Assembly: GCF_051401765.1 (NCBI RefSeq)
Contig: NW_027480438.1
Span: 2,046,001-2,110,000 of the forward strand
Reading direction: 5' to 3'
Length of the DNA: 64,000 nucleotides
DNA from: Calliopsis andreniformis
Taxonomy: Eukaryota > Arthropoda > Insecta > Hymenoptera > Andrenidae
The position numbers and the translations under genes are program-made. Shown one piece after another: positions 1 to 12,800 of this stretch (the first letter of the stretch is position 1; every line of letters begins with the position of its first letter). A model generated the notes under the pieces. It ran no database searches. It was given only the letters and a program-made list of their open reading frames with translations, and was not told the DNA's origin.

Positions 1-3000
1 ATGCTCAATCTTCAATCCTCAGTCCTCAATCCTCAATCCTCAATCATCAATCCTCAATCCTCAACCGTCTGTCCTCGTCCTCAATCCTCAGCCCTCAATC
101 CTCAATCCTCAATCCTCAAACCTCAATCTTCAATCCTCGATACTCAATCTTCGATCCTCAATCCTCAATCCTCAATCCTCAATCCCCAATCCTCAATCTT
201 CAATCGTCAATCCTCAATCCTCAATCCTCAATCCTCAATCTGCAATCTTCAATCCTCAATCTTCAACACTCAATCCTCAACCCTCAATCCTCAATCTTCA
301 ATCCTCAATCCTCAATCCTCAATTCTCAATCCTCAATCTTCAATCCTCAATACTCAGTCTTCAACCCTCAATCCTCAATCCTCAACCCTCAATCCTCAAT
401 ACTCAGTCTTCAATCCTCAATCCTCAATCCTCAACCCTCAGCCCTCATCCTCAACCCTCAATCCTCAATCCTCAAACCTCAACCTTCAATCCTCAATACT
501 CAATCTTCGATCCTCAATCCTCAACTCCAGTCCTCAATCTTCAATCCTCAATGCTGAATCCTCAGTCCTCAATCCCCAATCCTCAGTCCTCAATCCTCAA
601 TCATCAAACCTCAAACCTCAATCCTCAACCCTCAGCCCTCATCCTCAATCCTCAATCCTGAATCCTCAATCCTCAATCTTAAATCCTCAATACTCAGTCT
701 TCAATCATCAATCCTCAATCCTCAATCCTCAATCCTCAATCCTCAATCCTCAATCTTCAATCCTCAATACTCAGTCTTCAATCATCAATCCTCAATCCTC
801 AATCCTCAATCCTCAATCCTCAATCATCAATCCTCAATATTCAATCATCAACCTTCAATCCTCAATACTCAATCTTCAATCCTCAATACTCGAACCTCAA
901 TCGTCAATCCTCATTCTTCAATCCTCAATACACAATCCTCAATCCTCAATCCTCAATCCTCCATCCTCAATTCTCAATCCTCAATCCTCTGTCCTCAGTC
1001 CTCAAACCTCAATCCTCAACCCTCAGCCCTCATCCTCAATCCTCAATCCTGAATCATCAACCTTCAATCCTCAATACTCAATCTTCAATCCTCAATACTC
1101 AATCCTCAATCGTCAATCCTCATTCTTCAATCATCAATACCCAATCCTCAATCCTCAATCCTCAATCCTCCATCCTCAATTCTCAATCCTCAATCCTCAG
1201 TCCTCAGTCCTCAAACCTCAATCCTCAACCCTCAGCCCTCATTCTCAATCCTCAATCCTGAGTCCTCAATCCTCAATCTTCAATCCTCAATCCTCAGTTC
1301 TCAATCATCAATCATCAATCCTCAATCCTCAATCCTCAATCCTCAATAATCAATTCTCAATCATCAACCTTCAAACCTCAATACTCAATCTTCAAACCTC
1401 AATGCTCAATCCACAATCGTCAATTCTCATTCTTCAATCCTCAATACCCAATCCTCAATCATCAATCCTCTATCCTCCATCCTTAATCCTCAATCCTCAA
1501 TCCTCTGTCCTCAGTCCTCAAACGTCAACCCTCAACCCTCAGCCCTCAGCCCTCATCCTCAATCCTCAATCCTGAATCCTCAATCCTCAATCTTCAATCC
1601 TCAATCTTCAATCCTGAATAATCAATCTCCAATCCTGGATCCTCAATCCCCAATCCTCAATCCTTAATCCTCAATCTTCAATCCACAATCCCCAGTCCTC
1701 AATCTTCAATCCTCAATGCTGAATTCTCAGTCCTCAATCGCCAATCCTCAGTCCTCAATCCTCAATCATCAAACCTTAAACCTCAATCCTCAACCCTCAG
1801 CCCTCATCCTCAATCCTCAATCCTGAATCCTCAATCCTCAATCTTAAATCCTCAATACTCAGTCTTCAATCATCAATCCTCAATCCTCAATCCTCAATCC
1901 TCAATCCTCAATCTTCAATCCACAATCCCCAGTCCTCAATCTTCAATCCTCAATGCTGAATCCTCAGTCCTCAATCCCCAATCCTCAGTCCTCAATCCCC
2001 AATCATCAAACCTCAAACCTCAATCCTCAACCCTCAGCCCTCATCCTCAATCCTCAATCCTGAATCCTCAATCCTCAATCTTAAATCCTCAATACTCAGT
2101 CTTCAATCATCAATCCTCAATCCTCAATCCTCAATCCTCAATCCTCAATCATCAATCCTCAATATTCAATCATCAACCTTCAATCCTCAATACTCAATCT
2201 TCAATCCTCAATACTCGAACCTCAATCGTCAATCCTCATTCTTCAATCATCAATACCCAATCCTCAATCCTCAATCCTCAATCCTCCATCCTCAATTCTC
2301 AATCCTCAATCCTAAGTCCTCAGTCCTCAAATCTCAATCCTCAACCCTCAGCCCTCATTCTCAATCCTCAATCCTGAATCCTCAATCCTCAATCTTCAAT
2401 CCTCAATCCTCAGTTCTCAATCATCAATCCTCAATCCTCAATCCTCAATCCTCAATCCTCAATCATCAATCCTCAATCCTGAATCATCAACCTTCAATCC
2501 TCAATACTCAATCTTCAAACCTCAATACTCAATCCACAATCGTCAATTTTCATTCTTCAATCCTCAATACCCGATCCTCAATCCTCAATCCTCTATGCTC
2601 CATCCTCAATTCTCAACCCTCAATCCTCTGTCCTCAGTCCTCAAACCTCAAACCTCAACCCTCAGCCCTCACCCTCAATCCTCAATACTCAATCTTCAAT
2701 CCTCAATCCTCAATCCACAATCCCCAATCCTCAATCCTCAGGCATCAATACTCAATCTTCAATACTCAATCCTCGATCCTCAATCCTCAATCCTCACTCC
2801 TCAACCCTCAATCCTCATACCTCAAACCTCAATCCTCAGCCCTCAGTCCTCATACTCAATTCTCAATTCTCAATCCTCAATCCTCAATCCTCAATCTTCA
2901 ATCCTCAATAATCAACCTCCAATCCTAGATCCTCAATCCCCAATCTTCAATCCTTAATCCTCAATCTTCAATCCTTAATTCTCAATCGTCAATCTTCAAT

Positions 3001-4235
3001 CCTCAATACTCAATCTTCAATCCTCAATCCTCAATCCTAAATCCTCAATCCTTAATCCTCAATCGTCAATCTTCAATCCTCAATACTCAATCTTCAATCC
3101 TCAATCCTCAATCCTCAATCCTCAATCCTCAATCCTCAATCCTCAATCCTCAATTCTCAATCGTCAATCTTCAATCCTCAACCGTCAGTCCTCGTCCTTA
3201 ATCCTCAACCCTCAATCCTCAATCCTCAATCTTCAATCATTAATACTCAACCTTCAATCCCCAATTCTCATTCCTAAATCCTCAACACTCAATCCTCAAT
3301 ATTCAACACGCAACCATCAACCATCAATTCTCAATACTCAACCATCAATCCTCAATCCTCAATCCTCAATCCTCAATTCGCAATCCTCAACCTTCTATAC
3401 TCAATAATCAATCTCCAACCCTAGATCCTCAATCCTCAATCCTCAATCCTCAATCTTCCACCCTGAATCCTCAATCCTCAATCCTCAATCTTCCACCCTG
3501 AATCCTCAATCCTCAATACTCAATCCTCAATCTTCAATCCTCAATACTCAATCTTCATTCCTCAATCCTCAATCCTCAATCCTCAATCCTCAATCTTCAA
3601 CCCTCAACACTCAATCTTCGATCCTCAATCCTCAATCCTCAATCCACAATCCTCAATCTTCAATCCTCAACACTAATCTTCAATCCTCAATCCTCAATCC
3701 TCAATCCTCAATACTCATTCTTCAATCCTCAATACCCAATCCTCAATCCTCAATCCTCAATCTTCAATCCTCAATAGTCAATCTGCAATCCTCAATCCTC
3801 AAACCTCAATCCTCAATCCTCATTCCTCTATCATCAATACCCAATCCTCAATCGTCAATCTTCAATCCTCAATCCTCAATATTCAATCATCAATACTCAA
3901 TATTCAATCCTCAATCTTCAATCCTCAATACTCAATCTTCAGTCCTCAATCCTCAATCCTCAATCCTCAATCCTCAATCCTCAGGCATCAATACTCAATC
4001 TACAATATTCAATCCTCAATCCTTAATCCTCAATCCACAATCCTCAACCTTCAATACTCAATACTCAATCTTCAATCCTCAATTCTCAATCCTCAATCCT
4101 CAATCCACAATCCTCAATATTCAAACCTCAATACTCAATCTTCAATCATCATCCTCAATCCTCAATTCTCAGTCGTCAATCCTCAGTCGTCAATCCTCAA
4201 TATTCAATACTCAATCGTCAATCCTTAGTCCTCAA
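1..4235 (+). repeat. Segmental duplication, copy 1 (partner 26,457 to about 30,900)
   Basis: Positions 1-2220 align with the partner at a constant offset of 26,456 and positions from about 2,230 to 4,230 at 26,665. The change of 209 bases is one indel: the partner keeps a segment between two copies of an ATCGTCAATCCTCATTC motif (28,681 and 28,890), which this copy lacks. Over the first 1,575 bases I count about three substitutions. The match ends near 4,230, where this copy continues with plain heptads and the partner has CTCGATCC and then CCGTCAGTCC. The left limit is unknown because the window starts inside it. Confidence 0.9.
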
Positions 4236-6581
4236 TCCTCAATCCTCAATCCTCAATCCTCGTTCCTCAAACCTCAATCCTCAACCCTCAGTCTTCATCC
4301 TCAATCCTCAAACCTCAATCCTCAATCCTCAATATTCAGTCATCAATACTCAATCTTCAATCCTCAATCCTCGAACCTCAATCCTCAATCCTCATTCTTC
4401 AATCCTAAATACCCAATCCTCAATCTTCAATCCCCAATCCTCAATCCTCAATTCTCAATCCTCAATCCTTAATCCTCAGACCTCAAACATCAATATTCAA
4501 CCCTCAGTCCTCGTCCTCAATCCACAACACTCAATCCTCAGTCCTCAATATTCAATCACCAATATTCAATCTTCAATCCTCACTCCTCAATCCTCAATTC
4601 TCAATCCTGAATCCTCAGTCCTCAGACCTCAAACCTCAATCCTCAACTCTCAGCCCCCATCCTCAATCCTCAATCCTCAATCTTCAATCCTCAATCCTCA
4701 ATCCTCAAGCCTCAGTCCTCAATCCTCAATCCTCAATCCTCAGTCCTCAAACCTCAATCCTCAACACTCAATTCTCAATCCTCAATCTTCAATCCTCAAA
4801 CTTCAATCCACAATCCCCAATCCTCAATCCTCAGGCATCAATACTCAATCTTCAATACTCAATCCTCGATCCTCAATCCTCAATCCTCAATCCTCAACCC
4901 TCAATCCTCATACCTCAAACCTCAATCCTCAGCCCTCAGTCCTCATACTCAATTCTCAATTCTCAATCCTCAATCCTCAATCCTCAATCTTCAATCCTCA
5001 ATAATCAACCTCCAATCCTAGATCCTCAATCCCCAATCTTCAATCCTTAATCCTCAATCTTCAATCCTTAATTCTCAATCGTCAATCTTCAATCCTCAAT
5101 ACTCAATCTTCAATCCTCAATCCTCAATCCTAAATCCTCAGTCCTTAATCCTCAATCGTCAATCTTCAATCCTCAATCTTCAATCTTCAATCCTCAATCC
5201 TCAATCCTCAATCCTCAATCCTCAATCCTCAATCCTCAATCCTCAATTCTCAATCGTCAATCTTCAATCCTCAACCGTCAGTCCTCGTCCTTAATCCTCA
5301 ACCCTCAATCCTCAATCCTCAATCTTCAATCATTAATACTCAACCTTCAATCCCCAATTCTCATTCCTAAATCCTCAACCCTCAATCCTCAATATTCAAC
5401 ACGCAACCATCAACCATCAATTCTCAATACTCAACCATCAATCCTCAATCCTCAATCCTCAATCCTCAATCCGCAATCCTCAACCTTCTATACTCAATAA
5501 TCAATCTCCAACCCTAGATCCTCAATCCTCAATCCTCAATCCTCAATCTTCCACCCTGAATCCTCAATCCTCAATACTCAATCCTCAATCTTCAATCCTC
5601 AATACTCAATCTTCATTCCTCAATCCTCAATCCTCAATCCTCAATCCTCAATCTTCAACCCTCAACACTCAATCTTCGATCCTCAATCCTCAATCCTCAA
5701 TCCACAATCCTCAATCTTCAATCCTCAACACTAATCTTCAATCCTCAATCCTCAATCCTCAATCCTCAATACTCATTCTTCAATCCTCAATACCCAATCC
5801 TCAATCTTCAATCCTCAATCGTCAATCCTCAATCCTAATTCCTCAATCCTCATTCTTCAATCCTCAATACCCAATCCTCAATTTCAATCCTCAATCCTCA
5901 ATCTTCATTTCTCAATCCTCAATCCTCAACCCTCAGCCCTCATCCTCCATCCTCAGTACTCAATCCTCTATCCTCAATCTTCTATCCTTAATACTCAATC
6001 TTCAATCCTCATCCCTCAATCCTCAATCCTCAATCCTCAATCTTCAATCCTCAATAGTCAATCTGCAATCCTCAATCCTCAAACCTCAATCCTCAATCCT
6101 CATTCCTCTATCCTCAATACCCAATCCTCAATCGTCAATCTTCAATCCTCAATCCTCAATATTCAATCATCAATACTCAATATTCAATCCTCAATCCTCA
6201 ATCCTCCATCCTCAATTCTCAATCCTCAATCCTAAGTCCTCAGTCCTCAAATCTCAATCCTCAACCCTCAGCCCTCATTCTCAATCCTCAATCCTGAATC
6301 CTCAATCCTCAATCTTCAATCCTCAATCATCAGTTCTCTATCATCAATCCTCAATCCTCAATCCTCAATCCTCAATCCTCAATCTTCAATCCTCAATCCT
6401 CAGTTCTCAATCATCAATCCTCGATCCTCAATCCTCAATCCTCAATCCTCAATCATCAATCCTCAATCCTGAATCATCAACCTTCAATCCTCAATACTCA
6501 ATCTTCAAACCTCAATACTCAATCCACAATCGTCAATTTTCATTCTTCAATCCTCAATACCCAATCCTCAATCCTCAATCC
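2592..6581 (+). repeat. Family A higher-order unit U1 (3,990 bp)
   Basis: It runs from one CTCTATGCTCC marker to the next. The period of 3,990 is exactly 570 heptads. It aligns with U2 except for two stretches that U2 lacks: about 77 bases around the CAGGCATCAATACTC motif at 3,981, and about 1,193 bases between roughly 4,407 and 5,605. The longer stretch holds a second copy of the CCGTCAGTCCTCGTCC module (5274, against 3181), so U1 contains an internal duplication of part of itself 2,093 bases apart. Confidence 0.85.
4407..5605 (+). repeat. Segment of about 1.2 kb present in U1, absent from U2
   Basis: U2 jumps at about 8,325 from sequence matching 4,406 to sequence matching 5,606. From there 5,606-6,581 and 8,326-9,301 are the same length (976 bases). 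The later part of the segment, with about the next 700 bases, matches 9,4xx-10,9xx at a constant offset of 4,617 (5,274 to 9,891; 5,981 to 10,598). The state seen in U2 can be explained by one deletion between similar heptad tracts, or U1 by one insertion; the sequence alone does not fix the direction. Confidence 0.75.
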
Positions 6582-9301
6582 TCTATGCTCCATCCTCAAT
6601 TCTCAACCCTCAATCCTCTGTCCTCAGTCCTCAAACCTCAAACCTCAACCCTCAGCCCTCACCCTCAATCCTCAATACTCAATCTTCAATCCTCAATCCT
6701 CAATCCACAATCCCCAATCCTCAATCCTCAGGCATCAATACTCAATCTTCAATACTCAATCCTCGATCCTCAATCCTCAATCCTCAATCCTCAACCCTCA
6801 ATCCTCATACCTCAAACCTCAATCCTCAGCCCTCAGTCCTCATACTCAATTCTCAATTCTCAATCCTCAATCCTCAATCCTCAATCTTCAATCCTCAATA
6901 ATCAACCTCCAATCCTAGATCCTCAATCCCCAATCTTCAATCCTTAATCCTCAATCTTCAATCCTTAATTCTCAATCGTCAATCTTCAATCCTCAATACT
7001 CAATCTTCAATCCTCAAACCTCAATCCTAAATCCTCAATCCTTAATCCTCAATCGTCAATCTTCAATCCTCAATACTCAATCTTCAATCCTCAATCCTCA
7101 ATCCTCAATCCTCAATCCTCAATCCTCAATCCTCAATCCTCAATTCTCAATCGTCAATCTTCAATCCTCAACCGTCAGTCCTCGTCCTTAATCCTCAACC
7201 CTCAATCCTCAATCCTCAATCTTCAATCATTAATACTCAACCTTCAATCCCCAATTCTCATTCCTAAATCCTCAACACTCAATCCTCAATATTCAACACG
7301 CAACCATCAACCATCAATTCTCAATACTCAACCATCAATCCTCAATCCTCAATCCTCAATCCTCAATTCGCAATCCTCAACCTTCTATACTCAATAATCA
7401 ATCTCCAACCCTAGATCCTCAATCCTCAATCCTCAATCCTCAATCTTCCACCCTGAATCCTCAATCCTCAATCCTCAATCTTCCACCCTGAATCCTCAAT
7501 CCTCAATACTCAATCCTCAATCTTCAATCCTCAATACTCAATCTTCATTCCTCAATCCTCAATCCTCAATCCTCAATCCTCAATCTTCAACCCTCAACAC
7601 TCAATCTTCGATCCTCAATCCTCAATCCTCAATCCACAATCCTCAATCTTCAATCCTCAACACTAATCTTCAATCCTCAATCCTCAATCCTCAATCCTCA
7701 ATACTCATTCTTCAATCCTCAATACCCAATCCTCAATCCTCAATCCTCAATCTTCAATCCTCAATAGTCAATCTGCAATCCTCAATCCTCAAACCTCAAT
7801 CCTCAATCCTCATTCCTCTATCATCAATACCCAATCCTCAATCGTCAATCTTCAATCCTCAATCCTCAATATTCAATCATCAATACTCAATATTCAATCC
7901 TCAATCTTCAATCCTCAATACTCAATCTTCAGTCCTCAATCCTCAATCCTCAATCCTCAACCTTCAATACTCAATACTCAATCTTCAATCCTCAATTCTC
8001 AATCCTCAATCCTCAATCCACAATCCTCAATATTCAAACCTCAATACTCAATCTTCAATCATCATCCTCAATCCTCAATTCTCAGTCGTCAATCCTCAGT
8101 CGTCAATCCTCAATATTCAATACTCAATCGTCAATCCTTAGTCCTCAATCCTCAATCCTCAATCCTCAATCCTCGTTCCTCAAACCTCAATCCTCAACCC
8201 TCAGTCTTCATCCTCAATCCTCAAACCTCAATCCTCAATCCTCAATATTCAGTCATCAATACTCAATCTTCAATCCTCAATCCTCGAACCTCAATCCTCA
8301 ATCCTCATTCTTCAATCCTAAATACTCAATCTTCATTCCTCAATCCTCAATCCTCAATCCTCAATCCTCAATCTTCAACCCTCAACACTCAATCTTCGAT
8401 CCTCAATCCTCAATCCTCAATCCACAATCCTCAATCTTCAATCCTCAACACTAATCTTCAATCCTCAATCCTCAATCCTCAATCCTCAATACTCATTCTT
8501 CAATCCTCAATACCCAATCCTCAATCTTCAATCCTCAATCGTCAATCCTCAATCCTAATTCCTCAATCCTCATTCTTCAATCCTCAATACCCAATCCTCA
8601 ATTTCAATCCTCAATCCTCAATCTTCATTTCTCAATCCTCAATCCTCAACCCTCAGCCCTCATCCTCCATCCTCAGTACTCAATCCTCTATCCTCAATCT
8701 TCTATCCTTAATACTCAATCTTCAATCCTCATCCCTCAATCCTCAATCCTCAATCCTCAATCTTCAATCCTCAATAGTCAATCTGCAATCCTCAATCCTC
8801 AAACCTCAATCCTCAATCCTCATTCCTCTATCCTCAATACCCAATCCTCAATCGTCAATCTTCAATCCTCAATCCTCAATATTCAATCATCAATACTCAA
8901 TATTCAATCCTCAATCCTCAATCCTCCATCCTCAATTCTCAATCCTCAATCCTAAGTCCTCAGTCCTCAAATCTCAATCCTCAACCCTCAGCCCTCATTC
9001 TCAATCCTCAATCCTGAATCCTCAATCCTCAATCTTCAATCCTCAATCATCAGTTCTCTATCATCAATCCTCAATCCTCAATCCTCAATCCTCAATCCTC
9101 AATCTTCAATCCTCAATCCTCAGTTCTCAATCATCAATCCTCGATCCTCAATCCTCAATCCTCAATCCTCAATCATCAATCCTCAATCCTGAATCATCAA
9201 CCTTCAATCCTCAATACTCAATCTTCAAACCTCAATACTCAATCCACAATCGTCAATTTTCATTCTTCAATCCTCAATACCCAATCCTCAATCCTCAATC
9301 C
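6582..9301 (+). repeat. Family A higher-order unit U2 (2,720 bp)
   Basis: It begins and ends at the CTCTATGCTCC marker. It aligns with U1 at offset 3,990 up to about 7,950, at offset 3,913 to about 8,325, and at offset 2,720 after that. The length is not a multiple of seven because the lost blocks carried units of six bases. The marker ACCGTCAGTCC lies 589 bases after the unit start in both U1 and U2. Confidence 0.85.
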
Positions 9302-11127
9302 TCTATGCTCCATCCTCAATTCTCAACCCTCAATCCTCTGTCCTCAGTCCTCAAACCTCAAACCTCAACCCTCAGCCCTCACCCTCAATCCTCAATACTC
9401 AATCTTCAATCCTCAATCCTCAATCCACAATCCCCAATCCTCAATCCTCAGGCATCAATACTCAATCTTCAATACTCAATCCTCGATCCTCAATCCTCAA
9501 TCCTCAATCCTCAACCCTCAATCCTCATACCTCAAACCTCAATCCTCAGCCCTCAGTCCTCATACTCAATTCTCAATTCTCAATCCTCAATCCTCAATCC
9601 TCAATCTTCAATCCTCAATAATCAACCTCCAATCCTAGATCCTCAATCCCCAATCTTCAATCCTTAATCCTCAATCTTCAATCCTTAATTCTCAATCGTC
9701 AATCTTCAATCCTCAATACTCAATCTTCAATCCTCAATCCTCAATCCTAAATCCTCAGTCCTTAATCCTCAATCGTCAATCTTCAATCCTCAATCTTCAA
9801 TCTTCAATCCTCAATCCTCAATCCTCAATCCTCAATCCTCAATCCTCAATCCTCAATCCTCAATTCTCAATCGTCAATCTTTAATCCTCAACCGTCAGTC
9901 CTCGTCCTTAATCCTCAACCCTCAATCCTCAATCCTCAATCTTCAATCATTAATACTCAACCTTCAATCCCGAATTCTCATTCCTAAATCCTCAACCCTC
10001 AATCCTCAATATTCAACACGCAACCATCAACCATCAATTCTCAATACTCAACCATCAATCCTCAATCCTCAATCCTCAATCCTCAATCCGCAATCCTCAA
10101 CCTTCTATACTCAATAATCAATCTCCAACCCTAGATCCTCAATCCTCAATCCTCAATCCTCAATCTTCCACCCTGAATCCTCAATCCTCAATACTCAATC
10201 CTCAATCTTCAATCCTCAATACTCAATCTTCATTCCTCAATCCTCAATCCTCAATCCTCAATCCTCAATCTTCAACCCTCAATACTCAATCTTCGATCCT
10301 CAATCCTCAATCCTCAATCCACAATCCTCAATCTTCAATCCTCAACACTAATCTTCAATCCTCAGTCCTCAATCCTCAATCCTCAATACTCATTCTTCAA
10401 TCCTCAATACCCAATCCTCAATCTTCAATCCTCAATCGTCAATCCTCAATCCTAATTCCTCAATCCTCATTCTTCAATCCTCAATACCCAATCCTCAATT
10501 TCAATCCTCAATCCTCAATCTTCATTTCTCAATCCTCAATCCTCAACCCTCAGCCCTCATCCTCCATCCTCAGTACTCAATCCTCTATCCTCAATCTTCT
10601 ATCCTTAATACTCAATCTTCAATCCTCATCCCTCAATCCTCAATCCTCAATCCTCAATCTTCAATCCTCAATAGTCAATCTGCAATCCTCAATCCTCAAA
10701 CCTCAATCCTCAATCCTCATTCCTCTATCCTCAATACCCAATCCTCAATCGTCAATCTTCAATCCTCAATCCTCAATATTCAATCATCAATACTCAATAT
10801 TCAATCCTCAATCCTCAATCCTCCATCCTCAATTCTCAATCCTCAATCCTAAGTCCTCAGTCCTCAAATCTCAATCCTCAACCCTCAGCCCTCATTCTCA
10901 ATCCTCAATCCTGAATCCTCAATCCTCAATCTTCAATCCTCAATCCTCAGTTCTCTATCATCAATCCTCAATCCTCAATCCTCAATCCTCAATCCTCAAT
11001 CATCAATCCTCAATCCTGAATCATCAACCTTCAATCCTCAATACTCAATTTTCAAACCTCAATACTCAATCCACAATCGTCAATTCTCATTCTTCAATCA
11101 TCAATACCCAATCCTCAATCCTCAATC
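9302..11127 (+). repeat. Family A higher-order unit U3 (about 1.8 kb)
   Basis: It starts at the third CTCTATGCTCC marker and stops at a diverged version of it (CTCTATCCTGCATCC) near 11,128. Its ACCGTCAGTCC marker (9,891) is again 589 bases from the start. Downstream it follows the second half of U1 at offset 4,617, including the single CTTCCACCCTG motif and CAATCCGCAATCC. It therefore looks like a join of a U1/U2 front with a U1 back half. After 11,128 the heptads become more diverged and lead into family B. Confidence 0.8.
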
Positions 11128-11834
11128 CTCTATCCTGCATCCTCAATTCTCAATCCTCAATCCTCTGTCCTCAGTCCTCAAATCTCAAACCTCAACCCTC
11201 AGCCCTCATCCTAAATCCTCAATACTCAATCTTCAATCCTCAATCCTCAATCCTCAATCCTCAATCCTCAATCCTCAGTCATCAATCCTCAATCTTCAAT
11301 ACTCAATCGTCAATCCTCAATCCTCATTCCTCAATTCTCAATCCTCAATCCTCGTTCCTCATACCTCAATCCTCAACCCTCAGTCCTCATACTCAAATCT
11401 CAATTCTCAATCCTCAAACCTCAATCTTGAATCCTCAATACTCAATCCTCAATCCTCAATACTCAACCATCAATGCTCAATTCTCAATACTCAATAGAAT
11501 ATCCTGAATTCTCAGTATTCAATACTGAAACCTCAATCCTCAACCCTCAGCCCTCATCCTCCATCCTCAATCCTCAATCCTCAATCCTCAAACCTCAATC
11601 TTCAATCCTCGATACTCAATCCTCAATCCTCAATCCTCAATTTTCAATCCTCAATCCCCAATCCTCAATACTCAGTCTTCAACCCTCAATCCTCAATCCT
11701 CAATCCTCAATCCTCAACCCTCAATCCTCAATCTTCAACACTCAATCCTCAACCCTCAATCCTCAATCTTCAATCCTCAATCATCAATCCTCAATCTTCA
11801 ATACTCAGTCCTCAATCCTCAATCCTCAAACCTC

Positions 11835-12200
11835 AATTCCGAATCCTCAGTCCTGAATGCTCAATCTTCATCCCTCAGTCCGCAACAATCAATTGTCAAT
11901 CCTCAATCCTCAATAGAATATCCTCAACTCACAGTTTTCAATACTCAATCCCCAATCTTCAAACTTCAAATCTCAATCCACAGACATCAATTCTCATCAC
12001 TCAACCCTCAACACACAGTCCTCAATCTTCAATCCGCAGTCCTCAATCCTCAATCCTAGATCCTCAATCCCCAATCCTCAATCCTTAATCCTCAATCTTC
12101 AATCCTCAATAACCAGTCCTCAATCTTCAATCCTCAATGCTCAATCTTCAATCCTCAATCCTCAGTCCGCAATCCTCAATCCGCATTCATCAATCCTCAA
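11835..12200 (+). repeat. Family B module with AATTGTC, copy 1 of 3
   Basis: It begins at AATTCCGAATCCTCAG and runs through CGCAACAATCAATTGTC to an ATGCTCAATCTTC motif 302 bases later (12,137). The same 302-base spacing holds at 19,201 to 19,503 and at 26,155 to 26,457. CAATTG is rare in the rest of the array, so it marks this module well. After the third ATGCTC motif the 26,157 copy leaves the alignment at about 26,590. Confidence 0.85.
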
Positions 12201-12800
12201 TCCTCAACCGTCTGTCCTCGTCCTCAATCCTCAGCCCTCAATCCACAATCTCAAACCTCAATCCTCAACCGTCAGCCCTCGTCCTCAATCCTCAACCCTC
12301 AACCCTCAATCCTCAATCATCAATACTCAATCTTCAATCCTCAATCCACAATCCTCAATCCTCAATATTCAACACTCAACCCTCAACCATCAATCATCAA
12401 TATTCAAACATCAATCCTCAATTCTCGATACTCAATAGAATATCCTGAATTCTCATGGTTCAATGCTAAATCCCCAATCTCAATCTTCAAATCTCAATCC
12501 ACAAACATCAATTCACATCACTCAACCCTCAACACTCAGTCCTCAATCTTCAATCCTCAACCCTTAATCCTCAATCCTCAATCTTCAATCCTCAATCCTC
12601 AATCATCAATCCTCAATCCTCAATCCTCACTCTTCAATCCTCAATAATCAATCTCCTGTCCTAGATCCTCAATCTCCGATACTCTATCCTTAATCATCAA
12701 TATTCAATCCTCTATCCCCAGTCCACAATCTTCAATCCCCAAAGCTCAATAACCAATCGTCAATCCTCAATCCTCAATCCCCAATCCTCAGTCCTCAATC
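12060..12800 (+). repeat. Family B unit with CCCAAAGCTCAATAA marker, copy 1
   Basis: It aligns with 15,470-16,230 at offset 3,409, changing to 3,430 after a 21-base (three-heptad) insertion in the second copy, which adds a CTCCATACTCAATCTTC stretch. The AAAGCTC marker recurs at 12,741; 16,171; 17,049; 18,873; 20,276, always after CCCCAGTCCACAATC. The unit includes one GAATATCC cassette (12,438) followed by CTCATGGTTCAATGC. Confidence 0.8.

Larger units (their letters stand above)
1..11450 (+). repeat. Array domain 1: family A higher-order repeats
   Basis: This domain is built from modules recognised by marker variants: ACCGTCAGTCCTCGTCCTTA (at 3181, 5274, 7171, 9891), CTCTATGCTCC (near 2592, 6582, 9302), TTCTATACTCAATAATC and CTTCCACCCTGAATCC. 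The same markers recur in later family A segments (14,480; 23,486; 25,765; 29,846), eight copies of the first marker in all. The GAATATCC cassette of family B is absent. The right boundary, near 11,450, is set by the first GAATATCC cassette at 11,497. The domain has no gene-like sequence. Confidence 0.8.

Noticed and set aside
1..1575. 524-codon open frame conserved at 26,457-28,031 with two residue changes
   Set aside because: The conservation is explained by a DNA-level duplication that continues for another 2.6 kb past the frame's stop. There is no excess of silent changes to suggest selection on protein.
3400..3430. Telomere-like CCTAAATCC and CCCTAGATCC motifs
   Set aside because: These are isolated heptad variants. 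No tandem run of CCCTAAA or CCCTAA was seen, so they are not telomere or interstitial telomere tracts.
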